A stretch of DNA of 64,000 bases from contig CP170561.1 in assembly GCA_042701975.1 (NCBI GenBank), positions 2,728,001 to 2,792,000 of the forward strand, written 5' to 3'. The notes under the pieces were generated by a model. That model made no database searches, was not told where the DNA came from, and worked only from the letters and a program-made list of their open reading frames with translations. The position numbers and the translations under genes were made by a program. The DNA is from JAFALK01 sp042701975 (GTDB lineage Bacteria; Pseudomonadota; Gammaproteobacteria; Burkholderiales; Burkholderiaceae_C). Below are positions 41,937-49,257 of this stretch, one piece after another. Numbering within the stretch: position 1 is the first letter of the stretch; the number at the start of each line of letters is the position of its first letter.

Positions 41937-43700
41937 ATGACCCTGCCTGCCGCCCCCCAATCCCTGCCGCTGGAGATCGCCGCCGCCTTGCTGGGCGAGC
42001 GCGATCCTGCGCGCCTGGCGGCGTTCGTCGGCGAGCCGCGCAGCGAGGTGGAGCTGCGCTGCGCCGCTCTCGCGCTGCCGTCCGAGGACGCCGACCGGCT
42101 CGTCTCGCACTGGCTCACGCGAGCCGGTGCGCCCGCGGCTGTGCACGTGGATCGCGCGGTGGCCACGCTGGCTGGTGCCGGCGAACTGGCGGCCGCTGCG
42201 CGCCTGGCCGTGCGCCACGGCCGCCGCAGCACGCAACGCCTGCTCCTGAGCGCGCACGGTTGGGCCTTGCTGCTGTCAGCGACACGTGCCGTGATGGACA
42301 CGCTGTTCGAGAGCGTCCTGGCCGATGCGGAACCGCTCGACGACGCACTGCATGGCCTTCACCTGCTCTGGCTCGTGGAGGCGCGTCGCCTCCCGCACGA
42401 AGCCGCACGTCGGCTGCGGGCAAGACCGCTGGCCGATGCTGGCGTGCAGGCCCTGGTCGAGTCGCGCTGCGCGCAGATGTTTGACGCGCCCGTCGAGGCA
42501 TTGCGTTATGCCGATGGCGCGGTGGGTCTGCTCCCCGAAGGCGAGCATCCGGCCGCCTCGCTGGCGTTGTTCGCACGCGGCTTTGCGCGGCTGGAGGCCG
42601 GATGGCCCGAGGCGGCGCTGGACGACCTTGGCCTGGCCCTGCGCGGTGCCACGCGCGACGGTCATCGCCTGCTGCAGATCGACGCACTGCATGTGCTGGC
42701 TCGCGCCCACGACGAGCGTGGCGACGACGCAGCCTGCGGCGCCAGCCTGGCGCGCGCGCTCTCGCTGGCGGCCCAAGCGGGCGTGCAGCAGCTGCCGGCG
42801 CTCGATTCGCTGCGTCGCCTGGCCGCCTGGCGGGCGCTTCGCGATCGATTGCTGGGCGGCACGCAGGCGACGGGCGCGCTGACCGAGGCTGTGCCGTGGG
42901 GTCATGCCTTTCCGGCGCGCGTCCTGCAAGGGGCGCAGGCGCTGCTGGATGGCCGTTGGGCCGACCTGCGCGATCTCGTTGAAGCCCTGCAACAGGAGCA
43001 GGAGCAGTCCTTCCTGCCGCTCAAATGGCGCGCCGAGTTCGGCTGGCTGCGCCTGGCCCGGGCGGCCCGCGCGGGCCTGCCGTGGCGAGGAACCGGCGGA
43101 CAACCGGCCGACCCGGCTACGCTGGCCGGCCTGCAGCTGCGCCTGCTCGATGCCGCCGGTCTGGGGGCGATGAGCGAGGCTGCATTGGCAGACGATCTCT
43201 CTCGCCGCGGGCTGCGTCGCCTGGCCGCGCGGTTGAAGTTCATCGGCGCGCTGGCCGACGGCGATGAGGCCGGTTTGCTGGCCTGGTGGCTCGATCCCGC
43301 GCACGATCCGCTCGACGCGCTGTGGCTGGCGCCGCGTGCGCTGCCGGCCCTGGAGCGGCTGCGTCACGCGCCCGGTCTCGGCAGCGACGCCGAGGCGCCG
43401 CTGCGACTTGCCGCGCTGCTGAAGGCCTTGGCCGGGCCGGCGCTGGATGTGGTCGGCGCCGCGGCTCTGCCTTCGAACGTGTCCGAGCTGACCGCGCGCG
43501 AATGGGAGGTGCTGCGCCTGATCGCCGCAGACTTCACCAATGAGCAGATCGCGACCCGCCTCGGCGTGTCGGTGGTGACCATCAAGACCCACATCAACCG
43601 GGGCTACGCCAAGCTGGCCGTGGCAACGCGCGCACAAGCCGCGCAGCGCGTGCGCACGCTACTGGCCTGTGCGGGGATGGCGGCGACAATCCCTGCATGA
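41937..43700 (+). CDS. LuxR-family (MalT-like) transcriptional regulator
   Basis: A 587-residue protein with a C-terminal LuxR HTH (about 518-580; ELTAREWEVLRLIAADFTNEQ and VSVVTIKTHINRGYAKL). The remaining 500 residues form alpha-helical repeats like the helical superhelix of MalT, but no Walker A/B ATPase domain is present. It is therefore a shortened relative of the LAL class. It is divergent from the kinase-amylase pair and may activate it. Ligand unknown. Confidence 0.85.
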   Translation: MTLPAAPQSLPLEIAAALLGERDPARLAAFVGEPRSEVELRCAALALPSEDADRLVSHWLTRAGAPAAVHVDRAVATLAGAGELAAAARLAVRHGRRSTQRLLLSAHGWALLLSATRAVMDTLFESVLADAEPLDDALHGLHLLWLVEARRLPHEAARRLRARPLADAGVQALVESRCAQMFDAPVEALRYADGAVGLLPEGEHPAASLALFARGFARLEAGWPEAALDDLGLALRGATRDGHRLLQIDALHVLARAHDERGDDAACGASLARALSLAAQAGVQQLPALDSLRRLAAWRALRDRLLGGTQATGALTEAVPWGHAFPARVLQGAQALLDGRWADLRDLVEALQQEQEQSFLPLKWRAEFGWLRLARAARAGLPWRGTGGQPADPATLAGLQLRLLDAAGLGAMSEAALADDLSRRGLRRLAARLKFIGALADGDEAGLLAWWLDPAHDPLDALWLAPRALPALERLRHAPGLGSDAEAPLRLAALLKALAGPALDVVGAAALPSNVSELTAREWEVLRLIAADFTNEQIATRLGVSVVTIKTHINRGYAKLAVATRAQAAQRVRTLLACAGMAATIPA

Positions 43701-43921
43701 ACGAGCCGCTGGTCCCTGTCGATCCCGATCCCGTGCCGCAACCGCCGCCGGAGCTGGATTTCGATGCCTGCTGCGGCAACGGCTGCGATCCGTGCATCGT
43801 GGATCTGCACTGTCTGGCGATGGACGACTACCGCCAGGCCTTGCGGGCCTGGCAGGCGCGGCATCCGGAGGCTGATCCGGCTGACAGTCAGGCGGTCGTG
43901 GCCAGCTCGCCGAACCTGTAG
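43697..43921 (+). CDS. Small oxidoreductase-like domain protein
   Basis: A 74-residue protein with the oxidoreductase-like N-terminal motif (PF09791 type): a proline-rich lead, then DACCGNGCDPCIVDLHC with four or five clustered Cys, followed by YRQALRAWQ. The cysteines probably bind metal. The ATG overlaps the LuxR stop (ATGA). The last 34 bases overlap the convergent dioxygenase gene. Function unknown. Confidence 0.82.
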   Translation: MNEPLVPVDPDPVPQPPPELDFDACCGNGCDPCIVDLHCLAMDDYRQALRAWQARHPEADPADSQAVVASSPNL

Positions 43922-44706
43922 CTCGACACGGTCAGCGCGCCCATGAAGTCGGTCTCGTGATAGATCCGCTCGGCGCGCTCGCCCTCGGCGGCACCGGCGG
44001 CCACGAACAGCGGCACGAGGTGGTCTTCACGCGGATGCGCGATGCGCGCAGCCGGGGCCTGGTCCCAATGCAGCAGCCGTTCGCTGCGCTCGGCGCCCGG
44101 CAGCTCCATCGTCTGGTCCAGCCAGTTGCCGAAAGCAGCTGAGGCCTGGCCGCCTGCTGGACCGAAGGCGCGCAGGTTGTGATAACTGAGGCCGCTGCCG
44201 ATGATCAGCACGCCTTCGTCGCGCAAGGAACTGAGCGCGCGACCCAGGGCCAAGTGGGCGGCGGGCGAGTAGCCGTGCTGCATGGCCACCTGCACCACGG
44301 GCACGTCGGCCTCGGGGTACATGGGGAAGAGGGTGGAGAAAGCGCCGTGGTCGAAGCCGCGCTCGGCATCCAACTGGCTGGGCAGGCCCGCCGCCGTGAT
44401 CAGGGCTTGCACGCGCGCAGCCAGCACCGGATCGCCGGGCGCCGGATAGACGATCTCGTAGGTGTGCGCCGGGAAGCCGCCGTAGTCGTAGATCATCGGC
44501 GGGCGGGGCGAGGCCATCACGTCGAAACCTTGTTCCTCCCAGTGGCCGGAGATCATCAGCACCGCGCGCGGCCGGATCGGCTGCTCGGCCGCGATGGCCT
44601 TGAGCGAAGCCTCCAGCAGGCGGAAGTTCTCGCGGAACGGACCGTCCATGTAGGGCCAGGGGCCGCCGCCATGGGAGATGAAGTAGGTGGGGAGCTGGGT
44701 CGTCAT
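43888..44706 (-). CDS. 4,5-DOPA-extradiol-dioxygenase-family protein (YgiD/LigB-like)
   Basis: A 272-residue class III extradiol ring-cleavage dioxygenase. Expected metal-binding histidines are in FISHGGGPW (near residue 12), MISGHWEE (near 50) and GLSYHNLRAF (near 170), plus the FDHGAFSTLFPMYPEADVPV block. E. coli YgiD cleaves L-DOPA in vitro. The biological substrate here is unknown. It is convergent with the small Cys-rich protein gene and overlaps it. Confidence 0.9.
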   Translation of the reverse strand: MTTQLPTYFISHGGGPWPYMDGPFRENFRLLEASLKAIAAEQPIRPRAVLMISGHWEEQGFDVMASPRPPMIYDYGGFPAHTYEIVYPAPGDPVLAARVQALITAAGLPSQLDAERGFDHGAFSTLFPMYPEADVPVVQVAMQHGYSPAAHLALGRALSSLRDEGVLIIGSGLSYHNLRAFGPAGGQASAAFGNWLDQTMELPGAERSERLLHWDQAPAARIAHPREDHLVPLFVAAGAAEGERAERIYHETDFMGALTVSSYRFGELATTA

Positions 44707-44749
44707 GATGGCTTCAGTGTGCGCCCGGGTGGCGTCGGCCGCGTCCAGC

Positions 44750-44774
44750 GGATTTGGATGCAGCGTTCAAATCC
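44750..44774. repeat. Inverted repeat GGATTTG-N11-CAAATCC between divergent genes
   Basis: Perfect seven-base arms at 44750-44756 and 44768-44774 lie between the dioxygenase gene and the lipoprotein gene. The N11 spacing is of the LysR-box kind, but no LysR gene is nearby. This could also be a promoter-proximal hairpin. Confidence 0.3.
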
Positions 44775-44841
44775 AGAATGCGGCGCTGTCTTACATCTTG
44801 CTACGGCAAGGGGACTGTCCTACACGGTAGGCTTGGCCGCC

Positions 44842-45234
44842 ATGAAGACCCTCTCCCTCCTGCCTGTCCTCGCGCTCCTGCTGGTGGCCGGATGCGCGAC
44901 CCGTCCCTCCGGCCCTAACGGCGTGCCTGGACAGACTCCGGCCCCGGGTGCCGTCACGCCGCCGGCCGGCCCGACCCAGGCAGACCTGGACCGCCGCCGC
45001 GACTTCGACGCCGCCCTGGACAAGTGGAACGGCGCCTCCACCACCGAGCTGCAGGCCAAGATGGGCAAGCCCAACGCCACGGCCAAGGATCCGGACGGCA
45101 CCCTGGTCTGGGCCTATGTGCGCTCCACCGGCAGCACCTCGGCCACCGACCCCAACCGCTTCTCCTGCACGGTGCGCTTCCTGGTGGACGACAAGACCCG
45201 CAAGGTGCGCGGCCACCGGATCGAAGGCTGCTGA
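44842..45234 (+). CDS. BamE/SmpA-like lipoprotein
   Basis: A 130-residue lipoprotein. The lipobox LLVAGC places the acylated Cys at residue 18. After a Pro-rich linker, the domain LQAKMGKPNATAKDPDGTLVWAY resembles the small BamE/SmpA-type fold, in which a start helix precedes a GKP turn and WxY strand. It ends with VRGHRIEGC. It is probably anchored in the outer membrane; the role is unknown and the family call is by motif only. Confidence 0.75.
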   Translation: MKTLSLLPVLALLLVAGCATRPSGPNGVPGQTPAPGAVTPPAGPTQADLDRRRDFDAALDKWNGASTTELQAKMGKPNATAKDPDGTLVWAYVRSTGSTSATDPNRFSCTVRFLVDDKTRKVRGHRIEGC

Positions 45235-45270
45235 ATCCCGCGCGGCCACGCCGGCCAGAGAATCGCGAGC

Positions 45271-46083
45271 ATGACCATTCGCCTCAAGCACATGCAGTTC
45301 TATGGTCGCTTCGACGCGCGCTGCGACGTGGCCGGCTTCAGCTTGGCGCGGTTGCAAGCGCATACGGCAGAGCACCACGTGCACGCTCACGAGCATGAGG
45401 ACGGTCACTTCATCGTCGTGCTGGGAGGGCGCTACCGCAGCAGCGCGCGCGGGGTGGACGCTCGGCTGGGGCCGGGCGATGCGCTGTGGAATCCGCCAGG
45501 CACGCGCCACTCCGACAGCTTCGAAGCCGGTGGCGCCTTCTTGGCGCTGAGCCTGTCCGCCAGCGTTTCCCAGGGGCTGGGTCTGAGCGATGGCGGCGCG
45601 CGTCGTCTGCAAGGTCGCGTCCAGCAGGGCGCGCAATTGCTGGCCATGCTGCCGATGGCCTTGGATCTGGGCGGGCTGTTGGACCTGGAGGACAACTGCC
45701 ACCAGCTTTGCGCATTGACTCGGGGCACGCCCAGGCAAGCAGCACGCAAGGAAGCGCCCGAGCCGGCCTGGCTGCGGCGCTGCATGGAGCAGCTCATCGA
45801 TGAATGCGAGCAGCCTCACGCGCTTGCCACATTGGCGAGCGTGGCCGGCGTGCACCCGGTCTCCTTGTCACGGGCATTTCGGCGCCACTACGGGCTCTCG
45901 CCCGGGCAGTTGCAGCGGCGGGCGCTGCTCAACCGCGCAGCGCGCTTCTTGCGCGAGGGCAGGGCGATTGCCGATGTCGCTGCCGCTCTCGGGTTCGCTG
46001 ATCAGAGCCACTTCACGCGCCTGTTCCGCGCCGAGTACCGCTGCACGCCCGGCGTGTGGATGGCCGGGTTCAAAACGTTCTAG
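45271..46083 (+). CDS. AraC-family regulator with N-terminal cupin
   Basis: A 270-residue regulator. The cupin sensor (about 20-100) contains HHVHAHEHEDGHFIVVLGG and ALWNPPGTRHSDSF. The C-terminal AraC domain (about 170-268) has ALATLASVAGVHPVSLSRAF and AIADVAAALGFADQSHFTRLF. It lies directly before the serine hydrolase gene and may control it or an unlinked target. Confidence 0.9.
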   Translation: MTIRLKHMQFYGRFDARCDVAGFSLARLQAHTAEHHVHAHEHEDGHFIVVLGGRYRSSARGVDARLGPGDALWNPPGTRHSDSFEAGGAFLALSLSASVSQGLGLSDGGARRLQGRVQQGAQLLAMLPMALDLGGLLDLEDNCHQLCALTRGTPRQAARKEAPEPAWLRRCMEQLIDECEQPHALATLASVAGVHPVSLSRAFRRHYGLSPGQLQRRALLNRAARFLREGRAIADVAAALGFADQSHFTRLFRAEYRCTPGVWMAGFKTF

Positions 46084-46107
46084 ACGTCTTGTGGGCCTGG
46101 CACGACC

Positions 46108-47190
46108 ATGCGGGGCATGAAGACCTCTGAACTTCCTCGCCGCTCCCGCCTCCTGGGCCTCCCGGCTTTTCTGTTCGTCGTACCGCATGTCGTCGCGATG
46201 GCGGCCGAAGCGCCAGCTTCGCTGCCGGATCAGGACCGGGCCGCGCTCGAAGCCCTTCCGGGGGCGACCAGCGTGCTGCTGCAGCAGCACGGCCGGCTTC
46301 TCGTCGAGCTTTATGCACGCGGTGCCGATGCGCAGACCCTGCATGACACCCGCTCGGCCACCAAGTCCGTGACGGCCCTGCTCATTGCCGCCGCCGAGCA
46401 GGACGGCTTTCTTGGGCGCGACACGCCGGTCTTTGCTGCCTTCAAGGACCAGGAGCCGATCGCCAATGATGGGCCGACCAAGCGTGCCATCGTCGTTGAA
46501 GACCTGCTGACCATGTCTTCGGCGCTTGACTGCGATGACAACCAGGACGCCAGTCCCGGCAACGAAGAGGGCATGTACCCGCAGCAGCGCTGGCTGCGCT
46601 GGGCGGTAGACCTCCCCACGCGCAAGTTCGAGCGCGATGGCCAGGGTCGCGGCCCATGGGCCTACTGCACGGCCGGCGTCTTCCTGCTCGGACAGTTGAT
46701 CGAGCGCCGCGTGCCTGGCGGGCTCGAGGCCTATGCGCAGCGGCGCCTGTTCGCGCCCATGGGCATCACACGCTGGGAGTGGTCGCACTCGCCCAGCGGC
46801 GAGGCCATGACCGGGGGCGGGCTGCGCCTGCGCACGCGCGATCTTGCCGCGCTGGCGCAGATGCTCTTGCAAAAGGGGCAGGGGCCGGCAGGCCCGCTGC
46901 TGAGACCCGATCAGGTGACCCAGATGCTTGCGGTGCAGCGGCCCACGCCGTTCGGCCAGAACTATGGCGAGCTGTTCTGGCAGCGGGACTACGACCTGCG
47001 CTGCGGCCGCTTCAGCACCTGGATGATGGCCGGCAACGGCGGAAACCACGTGGTGATGGTCCCCGCCCTGGACGCCGCGGCCGTCCTGACCCGCACGCAC
47101 TACAACCAGCGCGGCATGCATCCGCAGAGCTGGGATTTCGTCGCGGCGCTGCTGGATCGACATCTGTGCAGCGCTGCGCCCAAGCCCTGA
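46108..47190 (+). CDS. Serine hydrolase of the class C beta-lactamase / penicillin-binding family
   Basis: A 360-residue exported protein (hydrophobic segment about 14-33). The nucleophile motif SxxK is TRSATKSVTALL with Ser83 and Lys86. The second motif Tyr is in GPWAYCTAGVFLLGQ, giving YCT in place of the usual YxN. The closing block is GNGGNHVVMV. Such proteins are esterases, peptidases or beta-lactamase relatives, and substrate cannot be told. An alternative Met at 46117 is possible. Confidence 0.87.
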   Translation: MRGMKTSELPRRSRLLGLPAFLFVVPHVVAMAAEAPASLPDQDRAALEALPGATSVLLQQHGRLLVELYARGADAQTLHDTRSATKSVTALLIAAAEQDGFLGRDTPVFAAFKDQEPIANDGPTKRAIVVEDLLTMSSALDCDDNQDASPGNEEGMYPQQRWLRWAVDLPTRKFERDGQGRGPWAYCTAGVFLLGQLIERRVPGGLEAYAQRRLFAPMGITRWEWSHSPSGEAMTGGGLRLRTRDLAALAQMLLQKGQGPAGPLLRPDQVTQMLAVQRPTPFGQNYGELFWQRDYDLRCGRFSTWMMAGNGGNHVVMVPALDAAAVLTRTHYNQRGMHPQSWDFVAALLDRHLCSAAPKP

Positions 47191-47227
47191 ATCGGCACTG
47201 CCTTGTGGGCTGGGATAATCCGCCCCC

Positions 47228-48553
47228 ATGACGATTCCCGATCCGGGCGCAGCAGAAGAACTCCAAGAGCTGCACGAAGCCCGATTTGAAGACTATTTCC
47301 GCGAGGGCGAGGCGCCGGCCGACGCGCTGCTCTGGTGGCAGCTCGAGCGCAACGAGCCGCTGCTGGCTGCCCTGCGCGCGCTCACCCACGGCCCGCAGGC
47401 TCTGGTGCGGCTGCGCACCTGGGTCTTTCTGGAGCTGATGGCCCTGCCCGAGGCGCGCATCCCGCGCGACGCGCTGAACCGCCATTTCCGCAGCCTCAAG
47501 GAAGAGGCGCTGGAGCTGGTGCTCAAGCGCCTGCGCGACGCCCAGCTGCTGGTCTGGGACGCCTCCACCCAGCATTACGGCGTGACGCCGCTTGCCCAGC
47601 AACTGGTGGGCCTGCTCTCGCCGTTGACGCAAGGCCAGCAGGGCGAGGAAGACTCAGACCTGGCGGGTCTGCTCGCCCACGTGGCCGGCTCCCACCAGCT
47701 TGGCACGCTGGCGCCCGCGCAGCTCAACCATCTGAAGGCGCAGCTGTTGCGCCTGCACGAGGAATTTGCCGACGCCATCGCCAGCGGATCCGAGTTCCGC
47801 CTGCGCCGTGCGCGCGAGCGTTTCGAGCGCGCGCTCAAGCTGGTGGACAAGGCCAGCGAGGTGATGAGTGCCATCATCGGCGAGGCCCAGGGCGATGCGC
47901 GGCTGGAACGCCTGGCGCGCGAGCTGGGTCTGGCCCAGGCACGACTGCTGGCCATGGCCAGCCAGTTCAACCGCGCGCTGCAGCAGGCCGACCGCCAGCG
48001 CGTGACGCTGGGCTCCACCGGTGTCACGACGACCGACGTGCGTCGCTGGCTGCAGAACCAGCACTTTCTTGAGAACCTCGTGCTCGGCGCGCTGGAGCGG
48101 CCGGTGCACCCGGTTTTCATCGGCCAGCGCGAGCTGCTGGACACGACCGAGGCCGAGTTCGAACGCGACCGCCCGCAGGCCAAGACCGCCGAGCCACTGC
48201 CCGAAGGCATGGCCGCGCCCGAAGGCCAACTGGCCGTGATGAGCCTGCCGCCCGAGATGGGGATCATGCAGGCGCTGCTGAACCGCTGGACCGCAGCCGG
48301 CGAAGTTGAGCAGAGCCTGGCGCCTGCCGTCCTGGGAGGCAGTTATGCCCTGGCCAGCTACCGCGCCCAGCTGCTGCCCCTGCTCGGCGACGAACAGGCC
48401 CGGCATCTGGTCGGTGCTACTGGCGACATGGCCCGCCAGCCCTGGCGCAGCGAATGGTCCGCCGAGCAAGGACTGTCGGACGACGAGTACATCCGCTGGA
48501 TGAGCCGTGGCGTGCTGAGAAGAGAACAAGAGCAACAAGAGTCCAAGACATGA
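47228..48553 (+). CDS. Condensin-like system, putative kleisin subunit (MksF/JetA-like)
   Basis: A 441-residue protein, first of three coupled genes. A winged-HTH-like region spans about 75-125 (IPRDALNRHFRSLKEEALEL then YGVTPLAQQLVGL), as in the N-termini of MukF/MksF/JetA kleisins. A long helical, coiled-coil-rich middle (about 165-300) and a C-terminal domain to 441 follow. In MukBEF, MksBEF and Wadjet the kleisin gene comes first and bridges the SMC heads. A weak GATAAT box lies at 47214. The stop overlaps the next start (ATGA). Assignment rests mostly on gene order and size. Confidence 0.7.
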   Translation: MTIPDPGAAEELQELHEARFEDYFREGEAPADALLWWQLERNEPLLAALRALTHGPQALVRLRTWVFLELMALPEARIPRDALNRHFRSLKEEALELVLKRLRDAQLLVWDASTQHYGVTPLAQQLVGLLSPLTQGQQGEEDSDLAGLLAHVAGSHQLGTLAPAQLNHLKAQLLRLHEEFADAIASGSEFRLRRARERFERALKLVDKASEVMSAIIGEAQGDARLERLARELGLAQARLLAMASQFNRALQQADRQRVTLGSTGVTTTDVRRWLQNQHFLENLVLGALERPVHPVFIGQRELLDTTEAEFERDRPQAKTAEPLPEGMAAPEGQLAVMSLPPEMGIMQALLNRWTAAGEVEQSLAPAVLGGSYALASYRAQLLPLLGDEQARHLVGATGDMARQPWRSEWSAEQGLSDDEYIRWMSRGVLRREQEQQESKT

Positions 48554-49257
48554 GCCCAACTTTCGACGAAGCGGCACAACTCGCCGCCCAACTGCTGGCC
48601 CGCCGCTGGCTGCCGCGCACCCATACGCTGGTCAAGAAGGCGCTGATCGACACCGAGCTCTGGAACGCCGTGGGCGTGCGCCTGGCCGGCGTGGGCATGA
48701 AGCTGGTGGACAACGTCTACGCCGACCACATCAGCCTGGCCATGCAGCGACCGGCCGAGGTGGCCGTGTTCGGCGAGACCGGTCTTGCCGCCAACAACAA
48801 CCTGGAGCTGCCGCGCGACGGCGTAGCGCTGTTGGTGGTGTTGTGGTCTCTGATCGTGCTGCCCAAGCGCCAGCGCCAGGTCGCCCGCGTGGATGCGGTG
48901 GACCCGGGGCAGGGCGAGATGTTCGCCACGCAAAAGCCCATGCCCGCTGCTGAAAGCGTGGCGCCGGTCGTCTCGTACAAGAGCCTGCTGGCCGACTTCG
49001 GCAAACAGCTCGGCGGCCAGCTGCGCATCAACACGCACCTGAAGCAATTGAAGGACTACGGCTTCATCACCCGCAAGGGCGAAGACATCGCCGAAGGCCC
49101 GCTGCTGGACCTGCTGCTCGACTACGACTTGCTGGCCCCGCGAATCCTCGACGGTGCGCTGGCCGATGTGCTGGCACGTTCGACCGACGCAACCATCGCG
49201 CCCGAGTTGGCCCTGATCCAACAGAAGCGACAAGAGCAAGAAGAAGAGCAAGACTGA
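48550..49257 (+). CDS. Condensin-like system, putative kite subunit (MksE/JetB-like)
   Basis: A 235-residue protein between the kleisin-like and SMC genes, coupled at both ends (ATGA and TGATG). It contains helical wHTH-like segments (for example SYKSLLADFGKQLGGQLRIN followed by LKQLKDYGFITRK) and a C-terminal highly charged tail rich in Gln and Glu. This is the size and position of the MukE/MksE/JetB kite subunit, which binds the kleisin and DNA. Family assignment is from context and fold hints, not a specific motif. Confidence 0.68.
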   Translation: MSPTFDEAAQLAAQLLARRWLPRTHTLVKKALIDTELWNAVGVRLAGVGMKLVDNVYADHISLAMQRPAEVAVFGETGLAANNNLELPRDGVALLVVLWSLIVLPKRQRQVARVDAVDPGQGEMFATQKPMPAAESVAPVVSYKSLLADFGKQLGGQLRINTHLKQLKDYGFITRKGEDIAEGPLLDLLLDYDLLAPRILDGALADVLARSTDATIAPELALIQQKRQEQEEEQD

